In this document: positions 1 through 12,039 of the stretch, one piece after another
Position numbering within the stretch: the stretch's first letter is position 1
Layout of the letters: each line of letters begins with the position of its first letter
Assembly: GCA_003996215.1 (NCBI GenBank)
Contig: QJPP01001726.1
Coordinates: 421,441-485,440 of the forward strand
DNA length: 64,000 nt
Direction of reading: 5' to 3'
From: Jaltomata sinuosa
Lineage: Eukaryota; Streptophyta; Magnoliopsida; Solanales; Solanaceae
Made by a program: the position numbers and the translations under genes
Notes under the pieces: generated by a model
What the model was told of the DNA's origin: nothing
What the model saw: the letters and a program-made list of their open reading frames with translations, nothing else
The model's database searches: none

Positions 1-2028
1 CCCTGCAACAAAACTATACCAAAAAGGTATAGTAAGAGTAGAGTCAGTACAAACACACGTACTGGTAGGCATCATCGGTCGACCCGAATCCACTCCTACC
101 ATCATATAAGAAAAATAGGGAAAAACATAAAACTAAACAATGTAACCCCATCCTTCACCACTTTCCCTTACCGGACCCGATCTCAATCGATCGTCCACTC
201 GCACCCCTTTACCTCAACCCTTTCTATCCCTTCTACTGCCAACTCCCTCTCTCTCTGGTCTTTCAAATCATGCTAAGCCTAGACTTCCCAATTCACCCTA
301 ACCTTAGACTTCCCAAGTCACACAATCCTTAGACTTCTCAAGTCACACAACCTTAGCCTAGCCGCTAAGTCTAACTCTGACTGCCTCACCATTAACCTAG
401 TCAACCCCCATGACTATGCATCTAGGAACAACCCAGACCCTGTCATTCCAGATCTACTATGCACAAATAACCGAACCCGCCCCGGATCCCTATACAACTC
501 CTTCCAGGATATCACCCGCTATTCACACCATGTAAGACTTCCAGTTATCTCCCTAGTTTATCAACCAAAAGTAAATCATTTTTTATAACTATGATCAAAA
601 TCAACAACATAACCAATAAAACCCTTGTCGTATAGCCCGGACCCACCCTAGGATCCCCTCTAAACAACACGTAAGTGTTAAACAAACAGTTCGGCCTAAT
701 CCAAGACCAATTCAACAGACATAACAGGATTCTCGGTCACTCAAGGACCACCAACTAATATCACAATTCAACAAAGCAGCCCGGTCCACTCACAGAACCA
801 ATAACAGTCAATGCAATGAAATCAATAACTATGCAATGATACAGTAAAATACACCCATACCAGGCGTTGTACTCGAGCCAACCGTTAGTAATTCGTATCA
901 ATTGTAGTACTCGAGCCAACTATTTGTTATACTTGTACCAGGCGTGGTACCCGTGCCAACCGTTAGTATATTTGTACCAGGCGTGGTACCCGAGCCAACC
1001 GAATGTCAACAATCCACAGTCAAATAATAAAAACACAACTTGTAAACCAACAAATAACAACCCGTTTAACTCACAGACTGTAAAACAAGACCCTTAGACA
1101 TTCTACACTATTTCATCTAAGCAATGCAATTCATACAAATACTTAGATAGGAGTACAAAACATAGAACATTCACAGGAATTGTAAGCCATCACCTACCTC
1201 CTATTCTGGGTATATAGATGAACCTTGACCTTTGTCTGAAGACTAAACACATTCACCCTTGTTTACACATAATGAAAGGTTTCCCCATTTTAACATAATT
1301 TAACCACCCCATTAATCCAGGAGATACATATATAATAACAATACGAGTCTTCACGCTTAGCCCTTGGCAAACAATGAGTTCTTAACATGCTTTCGCATTC
1401 CTGAAACCTCACCTAGGAGTTTCCCATTTTCATACTTACCTAGTTATCCTTGCAATTCCCGGTTCTCCAAACCTTCCCGACATCCCAGTCCCTGAGTCCT
1501 ATCATTTTTAGCATACCAAGAAAATATAAGCAACCCCAATTAACTACAATCAATCCACAATTTAATCCAACCAAACCTTAGCTCACTCATAACTAATACC
1601 AAATCCACCAGACTCCGTGCCTGGAGGCCTAACACATGAAATCTCCATTTCCACTATATGATAAGTGCAGAATGTAAACAGGTCTAACTAATCATGAAAA
1701 CCTAGCCTACCTGGATGCCAAGCAGCTACAACCATGCATTTCTGGCTCCATAAAAGCGTTCCCGGCTGAATGATGGTCCTGGAATCTGCTGTTCCGTGTC
1801 CCTCCAGCCATGACCCCTTCTCCTCATGATTCCCTAACCTTGTAGCAGCATGGGATGGTTTTTGGATAAACCCTCGTATATTTTCTAACTGAGGAGGAGA
1901 AGATTTTTAATAAAATCTTGTTTCTGAGCTTTTGTTTCCTGTCACTCTGCTATGGAGGTTAGCCCTCCGCTATGGCGGTCCCGCTATAGTAGAATAATTA
2001 CCGTTATAGCGGAGTGACGTCAGCCCGG
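1..2028 (-). mobile_element. Truncated LTR of non-autonomous gypsy-type family D
   Basis: Read on the minus strand, this segment matches the LTRs at 31351-33926 and 37410-39960. Shared landmarks are the tyrosine-rich hairpin repeats (861-1000), the GCTATAGC palindromes (1950-2010), and the stretch at 1-110 that matches about 33490-33600. The window start cuts it on one side. On the other side homology stops near 2028, before the family's expected terminal TGTAATGACC, so about 130 bp of LTR end is missing and the sequence runs straight into gene exon DNA. This is a deletion or recombination scar and not a clean insertion. No flanking target duplication can be tested. Confidence 0.88.
861..1000 (-). 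repeat. Tandem hairpin repeats in family D LTR (decayed copy)
   Basis: Three to four units of about 40-50 bp each carry GTACCA-CGCC-TGGTAC, an inverted repeat with a 4-nt loop. They correspond to 32485-32579 and 38524-38619 in the other LTRs. One unit here has lost its palindrome. A short open frame across them is repeat-driven and not a gene. Confidence 0.75.
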
Positions 2029-2029
2029 G

Positions 2030-5000
2030 TCATTTCACATAAAAAAAGGGAGACAACCCCTATCTATGATTTCAGTAAAAGGGAGACAGCCCCGTCGATC
2101 CTTACTTGTGAGGACCTTGAGCATAAAATATTGTCAGAGTATAGTGAAAAGAAATCTAATCTGCAGCCTACTTCAAAAGTTTGTGGTACTAATCTCCTAG
2201 ACACTGAAGAACAACCAGTAAATATGGACAACAATGCATCTCAACACCTCCTCTTATTATTACAGAAGGGGCCAAATCTTACAAATATGACAGGGAAGGG
2301 CAGTACTGGCACTGAAGCCCATCCTGACAGGGAAGGGCAGTACTGGCACTGAAGCCCGGGATGGACATGATGAGTTTACCATGTATGAAAGATCTAAGAA
2401 AGAAGATACCAGGGATTCTCACACTTCAGGAAAGGCAGTTACACTTGAAACCCTTTTGGGAACTGCTTTTATGAAAGAGCTGCAATCTGTACAAGCTCTA
2501 GTTTTTTGATTCAGAAGAACTCAGTTGGTTCTTGACTTATTAATGATTCAGAGACATGCAAGTCATCCTTGCCTGGTTTTGATGATGACCTTTTTTCTAC
2601 CATAATTGATGGTATTGGACCAAAAGAAGGTGGTAAGGATAACAGGCTCTTTCCATTGAATTACAGTGATCAAACCAAGCTGGATGAGCCTCAAAACTGG
2701 TTGGGATTTGAAAATTCCCCGTATGAAGTTAATTCAAGGCACCAGATTGAAATGGCTTCCAAGAGTGAGGCTGCTGAATTTCATCTGCCTACAGAGAACT
2801 TATTTAGTGCTCGTGATCATTCGAATCCCCAGGTCTCAATGGTTATGCCGACAGGAATTTTGAGTAAAGGAGACTTAACAACTGGTAGTGTGTCTGGCAG
2901 TGATGAAAGGTCCTTGATGAGTCTAGAAGGTCTGCCTTTACCGTGTGTTCCCTATGATCAGTCTGAAATACCATTGCACCATCGTCTTGCTCAACCATTA
3001 TCTCTGCAGTTTCATCCATTACAAATAAGCCAAGGGAGGCCATTATTTCATCCGATGGATTCTGGTCCTGCTAATTTAAATCCTCAAACTTTCAACGGTC
3101 GAGAGAGCATGGCTTTACATAAAGCTCCTGGTCGTCAGTTTACTGGAAATATGAATCGACCTCCATTTCACCATCCTAATGGTGCGCTAATAGGGTTTGA
3201 TATCCCTGCTCACCATCCTATGCTGCAGCAGATGCACATGGCTGGAAATGACCCTCATCATCTGCTATATGACCGTCTAAAGGGAGCACAAGTTCCTTCA
3301 CATCTCAGTAATCAAACAACTAACATTATGCAGGAAGCTAACAGAATTCAAGCTTTCCCTTTTGTGCCACACCAAGTCAACATTAGTGGTCGTACTGTGC
3401 AAATGCCAGGTAAAAGCTTGAGTGTGCTATCTCTGCAGCTCTCAGTGATGATATTTTAGAGATTAAACCTCAAAAAAAGTTGCTCTTTTCTTATCTTGCT
3501 GAATTTAATGCATAGATTTCAGTTCTACAATGCTTTCTACTTTTTCCTCAGTTTTGCCACCATGACATCGTAAGGAAGCATGTGCACCTTTCTTTCTAGA
3601 TTACACCTCAAAATAAGGTTTCTCTATCTGATCTTGCTGAACTTAAAGCACAGATTTCAACTCAACTGTGGCCTCTACTTGTCCCTTAGTTTTTCCATTA
3701 TGATAATGTAAAAAAACACGTGTATCTTTCTTTACACTCTTCCCTGTCCCCTTGAGTGTGCACTGATTCTGCAGTTTTAAATTGCTATGTTAGTTACTGT
3801 CACCATGCTAATTATAATGAATTTTTTTTTTGGAACTGTTAATTGTGTATATAATTGTTAAAATCAGTTCAGTACAAAGGTTGTAGCACAACCATATTTA
3901 CAAGAGTGCTACCAATATCTATGATCCTATATCTATAATGAGTCTAAAACATCCATAATAGAAACATGATCATTTGACAATATCTGGTTACACCAAAAAT
4001 ACAGTATCAGGATACAATTAAGCTTGATTTGTTGCACACTGTTCTCTACATTCTCAGAACATCTGGAATTCCTTTCCTTCCAAATTGTCCGCCAAATGTT
4101 GTTTGGAACTATCTTCCACCTGCTTCTATTCTTTGCCTGCTGTCCAACCTGTTCCCAGCTTGACAAAGCCTCTATAATCTTCCCAGACATGCACTATGAT
4201 GTGCCATGATGTGCTTCTGAGGTTTAAAAAAGTCTCCAAAGCTATCCTGTGATCTTGCAATGTAGGAATAGATGGTTTACTATCTCTGCTTTTTGACCAC
4301 ACAAGAAACACCATGGACATAGAATTATTCCCTTCTTCATTAGGTTCTCCTGTGTAAGTACTGCCTCCTTTGCCAAAAGCCATACAAAACATGCCACTTT
4401 GTATGGAATTTTGGTTTTCCAGATGTTCTTCCAAGGCCAATTGCTTGGCTGTAGGTTGAGATTGTTCAATCTTCTATAGGTTTTGCTCACCTTAAATGAG
4501 ACCTTCTTACTACCTTACCACCAGAGTTCATCATTACCTTTCAAGTACACTGAACTACTCAATTTTATTGATAAAATCTGTCATTCTTTGAATTTCCCAG
4601 TCATTGAGCTGCCTTTTGAGATTGAATCCCTCTGGTGACCATAGCTTTACTATGGTGCTTTGTTGGTGATGTACTAAGGAATAAATGTCTGGAAAAAGCC
4701 TTTCCAGGTTGTATGCATCATGTCGATCCTCTTTCCAGAAGCAATTTTTCACCCCATTGTTCACTTTGATCTTTAAAAAGCTCTTAAGCTCATTCCACAG
4801 AGATCTTATAGACCTCCATAACTTAACTCCATAGGGAGTTGTAACTTCCTTAGTCATCTACTTGTTTTCCTCCTCATACTTGGCTTCTATTATCCCCCCC
4901 CTCCAACACACACACACAGAGTTTGTTTATCATTAGCATACTTCCAAAGTCATTTCATTCTGAGGGCCTTGCTGTGATTCTCCAGATTCTTGATCCCCAA

Positions 5001-6452
5001 CCCCCCAAACTTCTTATCAAAAATCAGTGATTTCTACTTGACCAAGTGGTAGCTTTTGCTTTCTTTACTCCCTTGCCACAGGAACTTCTTCTTGATTCTG
5101 TCCAATCTACTGATGACCCCTGTTGATATAGGAAACAAGGACATTATCTAAGTTGGCAAGGAATCCAAGACAGGGTTGATGAGGGTTAATCTTTCACCAA
5201 GGGACAATCTGCATTTAAAGTTGATTCTGGGATAATCAATACCGACCTTCCTCCCTTATTTATAGAAAGAATACACATGTATCTCCCATACTCATTCTAC
5301 TTTCTTGTACTAAAGTGTTCTGAGTCTCTTTCTGTGGTTTTCCATCTCCTGACTACCTTCTTCCGGTCCCTAGAGGCTTCTCTTAGTGTGAAGCAAATCC
5401 ATTCCATGATCTTGCTGCTTATCGAAGTTCTTCTCATAAGATTGTGACTCCTCTCGACCCATTCATACCACACTAAATTGTCTGAGGTCCATCTGGTAAT
5501 GTCAAATGACTTGAACCCGGCGTTGAAGTAGATCCTTCTCTTGTCCATATGAAAGAAAAAATCAACAGTTTACACAGAATATGCAAGCTGAGAGAAATAT
5601 TTGAGTGAAATCAGCTAACACGAAAGATGCTAGCTTAGGGAAAAAGTGGAAAATTCCAGCTAACAGTCACCGGAACATATGACTCTCTCTTAAAAAGTAA
5701 GAGAGAGTGTTTTTAGGGACTCTGTCTGAGAGCATTTTTTCCTAACTGAGCAGCAATAATTATGGAACAAGTTTCAATATTCGTAGACTTTACCCAAATT
5801 ATAATGAATTTCACTACATTTTATAATTACAAGGGGTTGTTTGGGATTTATCTTCATATGATAATCTCCTATGTTTTGTTGAGTCATGTCAAGTCTAAAT
5901 GAGTGATTAGAGGTGGCCAAATGTTGAATATTATGTTATCAACTTTAGCTTTTCCTCGAAATTGTGTAGGTTAGTAAATATATTACCTGAAAGCAAGTCG
6001 GTGACCTTTTTATTCTCCCTTTGCTTATGAATTTGGCCTTTGAGGCTTGAGATAGTGAAGTATGGTCGTCCCAGCTCTTGTACTCTTCTTGATGGTACAT
6101 CTCAAGACTTCTGCTGTTAGATAATTAATGGACCCTGGGAAACTGGTAAATATTAAAAAAAGATGTGCATATCATTCACAGTCTAAGTAGGCCATCACCA
6201 TTCTTCCTTTTATTGGTGTGATACACTAATATTTTTCTGCTGGTGTTTAACTAGCTAGGTAAAGCTTATACATTAACTTTTTATTTATTTCACTCAGATC
6301 CAAATATCAACAGCAGAAACCATCATCCTGAGGCCATGCAAAGGTTTGTTGAGAGGCAACTTGGGGCTCCTAAGCAGATCCATCCTTTTGCTGGTGGCAA
6401 TGTCCCGGGGATTTACAGTCACGAGCTTGACATGGAATTGCGATATAGATAG
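2030..6452 (+). pseudogene. 3' part of a plant eIF4E-binding (4E-T/CBE1, At4g01290-type) protein gene, degraded
   Basis: Exon about 2030-3409 and last exon 6298-6452 are joined by a GT (3410) to AG (6297) intron in matching phase. The first encodes ILTCEDLEHKILSE (about 2100), LLLLLQKG, VTLETLLGTAFMKELQSV (about 2445) and a Pro/His/Gln-rich, disordered region (FDDDLFSTIIDG onward). The last exon encodes HHPEAMQRFVERQLGAPKQ and ends SHELDMELRYR-stop. These resemble, from memory, the C-terminal half of the Arabidopsis At4g01290 family, cap-binding-protein partners in translation and mRNA control. Damage seen: a 36-bp tandem duplication (2289-2357) that puts a stop in frame, an in-frame stop at about 2508, a frameshift between 2500 and 2570, and loss of everything upstream of 2030 at the junction with an LTR. 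Family assignment is moderate; pseudogene status is strong unless an unseen start rescues the 2569-3459 frame. Confidence 0.62.
3825..5796 (-). mobile_element. LINE insertion with target duplication and internal deletion
   Basis: The insertion is flanked by AATTATAATGAATTT at 3810-3824 and 5797-5811. A T-run (3822-3830) is the poly(A) tail on the other strand. From its 5' end (5796) it has a CT-rich leader, the start of an ORF1-like protein (5548-5216, ending IIPESTLN), then directly the C-terminal part of reverse transcriptase (CRLSLGERLTLINPVLDSL, from about 5214), and a zinc-binding RVT domain at 4490-4242 (CWLL-type CPWCFLCGQKAEIVNHLFLHC). Several kilobases (endonuclease and most of RT) are missing at about 5214. 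Stops and frameshifts are frequent, so it is dead. It lies in the last intron of the degraded 4E-T-like gene, opposite strand. Confidence 0.85.
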
Positions 6453-6977
6453 TTGATCATGGAGAAACTCCTGTTGGTAGCAGCATTCTGCAACTGGGTA
6501 CCATGTTTTTTTTGGTGTTAGCTGAGAATCCGTTGTTACAACTTCATCCCACCCCTCTAACCCTTCACTAACTTTGGGTCCCTAACAAGATTCAAATCTG
6601 TGGCACGCGCTTACCTCCCATCACATGTTGTACTACCTTTACCATTATACCAAAGCCCGGGGGCGCAATTGGATACCATGTTGGCCTTTTGCTTTTTTTG
6701 CTTGAGAGGCATGCATATAAATTCCATGGGAAGTAAGTGGTGTATTTTTAGATATTATTTTCTTGTACTTGGTAGGGTTTAGGGTTTCATCTTGGCAACC
6801 AGTTAAAAGTGAAGGAAAAAGGGGGTTTGTATCAACATTTCTGACTCTTGTGCATGAATGGTTCAATTATATTTGGTCTTTCATATGCCCCTTCTTCTGA
6901 CGGGGAACCTGTTCGCCTTGCAGATTCGTGTATTGCTCCATTTTGATTGTCGTATTTCTGATATCATATTATCTCAA
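6453..6977. other. Intergenic, no recognised feature
   Basis: This is probable 3' flank or untranslated DNA of the degraded gene that ends at 6452. I see no protein family, RNA gene or repeat in it. Confidence 0.5.
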
Positions 6978-7143
6978 AATGGTAAAGTTGTTGTCATGTG
7001 ATTAGGAGGTCACAAGTTCAAGCCTTGGAAACAGCCTCTTGCAGAATTGCAAGGTAAGGCTGCGTACAATAGACTCTTGTGGTCGGGCCCTTTCTCGAAC
7101 CTTGTGCATAGTGAGAGCTTTAGTGCACTGGGCTGCCCTTTTT
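6978..7143 (+). mobile_element. TS-type (tobacco) SINE
   Basis: A tRNA-like head carries an A-box-like TGGTAAAGTTG and a B-box-like AAGTTCAAGCC, followed by the family body GGCTGCGTACAATAGACTC and the end GCACTGGGCTGCCCTTT. It matches the copy at 58235-58380 and the reversed copies at 12944-14279. It is diverged by point changes and is non-coding. Confidence 0.82.
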
Positions 7144-7225
7144 ATTATCCCAAAATGAATATGCATGGCACATACAAAGGCCTAATGTTTCACATGCACA
7201 TTGGTACCCTCCTTCCCAAATGTCG

Positions 7226-7428
7226 TTTAGTACGTGGGATTGGATAAGCAAGGATATCTAATGGGATTATTTTATCCCACCTTCTATATGAGATAATAAT
7301 CTCACTATTTTAGTACAAAAGGTGGGATAAAATAATTCTGGGATTACCTAATACTTCAAATCAAATACTGGATAAAATTAATTTCGAATTTTATTTTGAG
7401 ATTATTATCCTTATCCCATGTACCAAAT
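7226..7428. mobile_element. MITE-like element with inverted ends
   Basis: The left end TTTAGTACGTGGGATTGGAT and the right end, read reversed ATTTGGTACATGGGATAAGG, form imperfect inverted termini around a 200-bp A+T-rich body that also holds GGTGGGATAAAATAAT in both orientations. The superfamily is not assigned; no clear target duplication was found. Confidence 0.45.
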
Positions 7429-9390
7429 CACTCCTAGAAAAAAGGTAATACCGATAAAAGTAACGTTCATTGTTATTTTCCCATCTCCATGGGAGTTTAT
7501 TCGGCCCATTCCCTAGTCTCCCGCACTCGTCTAGTGTGCAACTCTGTATGAGGCCCTCCTCATATAAATTATAATACGACTAAAATTAGCTTAGAGAGGA
7601 GTTTGTAAAGATGCACATGTATGAAAGCAGAAATACTCGTCTTGCCATCAGTAACTAGACATCACTTCATTTAATCAAATTAGTAACATGAGCCAATTTT
7701 TTGATCTTCCAAGGTAAAAAATAATTGCGTAGCTCAAAAAAAGTCATTAAATTCCACTATTATTCGATTTAGAGTTAGCTTTTGATTCTGGTAATGAAAT
7801 TTTCAACAACCCCCCACCCCACCCTCTTAAGGTTATTGTTTTTGGACTTAGAGAACTCTCCACAGACATCTAAGGCCAATTTTCAACTTCTCAAGTGAGG
7901 TTATGGTGTTGGATTTGGATGATGAAGACATATATCCAGATCCACCTTTAGGTTTCACTGCACGTTTTTACTTTCAATTAGTTAAAAATATTTTGTCATA
8001 CTCTTTTTTTTGTATGCCAAAAAATAGTTTTAAAATGTGTACTGCACAAGGGCAAGAGGTTAACGTTGCCAAGAGTTTTGCGTCTCACTTGTATAAATTT
8101 GCATTTTCCCAATATTAAATTAATGATAATTTAAAATGTTTTTATTTATATTGTAAAGTTATAAGATGGTATTACGTATTTTAATATTAGATTTTTTTTT
8201 TCCACAATACTCTTTGAATCATTCCTAATTAGATAAAACTGAAATTAAGCTCCTTGGTACATGTGTTCAAAGGAAATCGATAAATCAAAATAAATTCTGT
8301 TTAGTGGTTTGATCTGATTTGGTATTGAAAAAAATTAACACAATTGATTTTAACAAAAAAAAAAGTTAAAGCAAAACCAAACCAACCCGATGTTATACAA
8401 ATTTTAAAAATAGTATATTTAAAATATTTATTATAATGCAATTTGTGAATATTTCTTAAATTTCTCATTATTTATTTTTTCTTTATTAAACATATATTTC
8501 TGTTAATCAGAAGTGTAACGTTACAAAGACAAGTAGATGCAGACCATCTATTTTTGAAGTTCAACTATACTAATTAGTCTAATGAAACTCAGGCATCAAA
8601 GACAAGAAATACAGTAGCTATAGCTAAGGAAAACAGTTGATAGTGTACAATATAGATTGCCAATTTGCTATGATCCTGCCTCTGATATGGATGTGTAATG
8701 CAATTTCTCTAAAAAATCTTCACAGTATCAGATCAACCACTCATGAAATTTCTCTCACGCCAAATACAATAAAGCATCAAGACAAAAGTACAGCTTCATT
8801 ATATCAAGTTTGAACTTACAATTTTGGATGATACAATAATTTTTATAGAATTATAATCTATAAAAATATCTGGTAACTCAAATCAAATCAAGTTTATTTT
8901 CATTATCTTTTATTAACACTAGTATTTGTTTTATGGGTTTTCATTGGTGACATTATATTTTAGCATAATGACATGTCCTACATCAATAGAAGCCTAGATA
9001 ACTAGTTGCCTGGAACTTGCTTTGCTTTTTGGCTTTAAAGACCACAAAGCTAACTAAGGAGAGAATAAAGCTCTTTAAAGGATGAATGCTAAAAGAAACT
9101 ATTTACGTAGTAATAGTAAGTAGTAGCAGGAAGGGCCGGGAGGTTCACTTTTTGACAATCAACAAGTAGGGTAGGCTTCGATAGTCTTGCAATAGCAAAT
9201 CTTAGAATATCACCGGAAGTATGACTAATGTTACAACACAACAAGTCAACAACCATCCAACAACTCATTTGGTTGCCTCAAATAAAGATGAAAATACCTC
9301 TATATCTTTAACATTTTTTCTTAATCCTGAACAGAAGTTGTTCATACATGTATATATAACAAGAACATCACAAGCTCGAGAGTCACCTGC
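7429..9390. other. A+T-rich intergenic DNA
   Basis: No protein family is recognised here. About 8270-8400 has simple AAAACCAAACC-type sequence common in decayed plant elements. The right part (from about 8900) should contain the 3' untranslated region of the endosulfine gene, whose stop is at 9391; a poly(A) site could not be placed. Confidence 0.4.
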
Positions 9391-11495
9391 TCATTCATCT
9401 GCAGTAGCATCATCCGATGGGGCATTAGTTCCATCTAGAAGAGGGAGATAAAGACAGTAAGGCTTACAACGCTTCGAGATGGATCATGAAAAATCAAAGG
9501 TAAGTCAAGTTTGACAGTTACACAACCTATTACAACAACAACAACATACCCAGAGTAATCTCACTAAGTGGAGTCTGGGGAGGGTAGAGCGTATGCAGTC
9601 CATACCACTACCTCAGAAGCGAGGTAGAGAGGCTACTTCCGATAGACCCCCGGCTCAGGACCAAAAACAAGCTAGAAAAGACATAATAAAAGAGCACGAA
9701 ATAAAAGATAGTAACAGAAATAAGACTACCACAACCTATTAAACCAAGATTATCTCCAACCCTTAGAACTTAGTTGTAGATCTTCTAATCGTGACCATAC
9801 TTCTTGAAAGATTAAGTTGATTCCAAAGAACAAATTGAAGAGGGAGGGGGGGGGGGGGGTTAAGATTGTCAAGACCCAAACCAAGAATTTTACAGGAGCA
9901 AAAGTTAACATATAAATGAAATCATCTCACATACCTTCACCTTCAGATGGAGCACAAGGAGACTTGCGGTATCGGGTTTGTTGCTGTGTTGGCTAATTTA
10001 GGAAAATTCAGAAGAAATGTCAGAATGACAAAGCTCACAAAGCAAATGGTAAACACTTGTAGAATCAAACACGGAGGTCATGTCGCTCCTCATCTATTTA
10101 ACAACCATCTTCTTGTTTTACATTGTCAAGGCCTCTTTAACATCAGGTATAGATATCTTCTATATACATACTAGCTTATGTAGAAGATATAGTAGTTTCT
10201 TATGAAAATCAAAACAAACAACAACATACCAGTGTAATGGTGGTGTGTATGCAGTCTTACCCTGACCTTGTGAAGGTAGAGAGGTTGTTTCCGAAAGACT
10301 CTCAGCTCAAGTAAAGAATAATAAAATCAAGTATGAAAAGGGAGATACAGTAATGAAGCAGTCTTCGGAGAAAAAAATAATAACACATAATACGATAACC
10401 GAATCAAAGGAAACAACAAGTAATAATAAAATCAAAGAACAAGATAGTATGTGAGTAACAATAATAATACTAATAAGGGAAACTAGACAAGGCTCGCAAG
10501 TTCTTTTCTTTACTTTTCGCAGTAAAATACTCACATAATGTGTTCATGCATGCTATGAAATATTTTTTATCTTAATGATTTTTACTATAGGACATTCAAA
10601 GATTGTCTTTCCCATGTGGCTGAAATTGGGCACGAATTTTGAACATGAAGCTTATCATAATGTGAGGATGCAGGTAGGGAATAGAGATAGCACCTTATTT
10701 TGGCTAGACAAATGGAATGGCAGCAGGATTTTAAAAGAAGAGTATGATATTTGGTTTGCTATTAATATTTAATCCAAATGCCTCAATAAATCAGGTAAGG
10801 GAAAACAATTCCTGGAACAATCGAGCGACGTTGTGTGCTAACATTGACCCAACCAAGAGAAAAAACAACCTACCAAACAAAGTACTTTAAGGGCTCAAAT
10901 TTGCAGCAGAAATGACTAAAGAATGATTAACAAAAGTAACTCCAGGCAAAAAGAAGTGCAATGGAATGGACGTAATACCTGCAACTTTGGCCGAAGTGCC
11001 TCAAGTAGACCTTTAGGCTTCTCTATGCCTTGCTGTGATCATGAACCATAATTAACGCTTAGGTGATAACCATAATACAAGCATCAACTATAACGAAATT
11101 GTGAGACTTATAAAGTGGGATCAGTACCTTTCCAAGAGCCCAATCAGCAGAATCAAAATAAGCACGCTCATGATCCTGACAGCAAATACGGGTTACTTAA
11201 AACAGAGAGAACTTGACCACAACGCTGCAGACACTCAAAGCACAAGCAATGTAGGACATGGTAATGCCACTTGGTCCACTACCTTAGAGATTAGAGGTGG
11301 TTTCTTTGGCAGGATTCCTCCATATTTCTTTTTAACAACTTCCTCCTGTAATAACAAAATGGTAAATACATATCCAAAGCTTTGCACTACAATTTAAACA
11401 TAAAACGATAAGCAAAATCTTAATGTGAACGCAACTTCCTGTTTGGATGGCATTGACTTTTCTGCTCCATCTATTTGGTCTTTGACATCCCCCAT
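9391..11495 (-). CDS. Endosulfine (ENSA/ARPP19) family protein, six coding exons
   Basis: Coding exons on the minus strand: 11495-11436, 11345-11283, 11175-11128, 11032-10979, 9992-9935 and 9434-9391. They join in frame to 327 nt, about 108 residues from MGDVKDQ to DATADE-stop. The core reads KKKYGGILPKKPPLISK, DHERAYFDSADWALGK, QGIEKPKGLLEALRPKLQ, then PTQQQTRYRKSP and an acidic tail. This is the plant endosulfine core: in animals and yeast the Ser of FDSxDY is phosphorylated by Greatwall-type kinase, turning the protein into a PP2A-B55 inhibitor; here the site is FDSADW. All introns end AG and all begin GT. The first donor (GAA|GTTGCG) is poor, and the start (11495) is chosen as the first in-frame ATG after a good acceptor at 11540. 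SINEs and a LINE fragment sit in introns 4 and 5. I see no disabling change. Confidence 0.88.
9532..9665 (-). mobile_element. Solanaceae SINE with (TTG)n tail, intronic
   Basis: On the plus strand the segment starts with CAACAACAACAACA and continues GTCTGGGGAGGGTAGAG, ATGCAGTCCATACC, AGGTAGAGAGGCTACTTCCGA and ends GACCCCCGGCTCA. This is a common Solanaceae SINE read backwards, with its TTG-repeat tail at the left. It lies in the last intron of the endosulfine gene, same strand. Confidence 0.75.
9846..9860 (+). repeat. Poly-G run
   Basis: An uninterrupted G run inside the last intron of the endosulfine gene; on the coding strand it is poly-C near the intron's 5' end. Confidence 0.9.
10208..10312 (-). 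mobile_element. Second SINE of the (TTG)n-tail family, 5'-truncated or diverged
   Basis: ACAAACAACAACATACCAGTG, GTGTATGCAGTCTTACCCTG, GGTAGAGAGGTTGTTTCCGA and GACTCTCAGCTCA match the element at 9532-9665. It lies in the intron between endosulfine coding exons 4 and 5. Confidence 0.72.
10585..10772 (+). mobile_element. LINE reverse-transcriptase C-terminal fragment
   Basis: The frame reads KLGTNFEHEAYHNVRMQVGN and DSTLFWLDKWNGSRILKEE, typical of the region just before the zinc-binding RVT domain of plant LINEs. It is only about 190 bp, in the opposite orientation to the endosulfine gene, inside its intron. Confidence 0.65.
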
Positions 11496-12039
11496 CTCCG
11501 ACAAACTTCTAATAACCAAGTTTACAACTGCAATTGCCAGGTAAAAGAAAAGGAAATACATAAAGCAAGACAACTCTTAAAAATCTCATTGATTTTGCCT
11601 GTAAAGGCTTACCACGGAGATGATTCATGAATTCAATACTATGAAAATCCAAGTCTGCTTTTTTTTTTTCTTTTGATAAGTGAAAATCTCAGATGTTTGT
11701 TTTCTGGAAAATTGTTCTGTTCATGTGATATTAGAAGCTTAGCAAATACAGAAAGACGCTTTCACAATGCATTGCTCAAAGTACAAAACAACCCAAGATC
11801 TCAATTCATAACCACAAGAAAAGTAAATAACTCAACTGCTCATGCTTCAACTTACAATATTTCCAACCAAAGAATCAGTGGAAGGTTAAAGTATGTAATT
11901 GAAGATTTTCATGTTTGTCTTAGTTGATTTGTATTCATAACTACATTCAGTTACCATGTTACACTAATGAATTGTGACCACATGACTTCTGTAAGTTAGG
12001 AATGTTGTGGATAAAACATTTATCTGATAAGTCACTTAC
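11496..12039 (-). other. 5' leader/upstream intron of the endosulfine gene
   Basis: An acceptor-like TTGCAG lies at 11545-11540, 45 bp upstream of the chosen ATG, so the first coding exon is probably preceded by a spliced non-coding leader. A short segment at about 11664-11622 is bounded by an AGCAG acceptor and a GTAAGC donor and could be a leader exon. No protein family is seen. Confidence 0.35.

Noticed and set aside
867..1097. 76-codon plus-strand frame with repeated YLYQAWYP
   Set aside because: Produced by the hairpin tandem repeat of the D-family LTR; no family and no start context.
9947..10174. Frame beginning MEHKETCGIGFVAVL, superficially like a glutamate synthase motif
   Set aside because: It is the opposite strand of endosulfine coding exon 5 (9992-9935).
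11101..11397. 98-codon plus-strand frame
   Set aside because: Shadow of endosulfine exons 2 and 3 on the minus strand.
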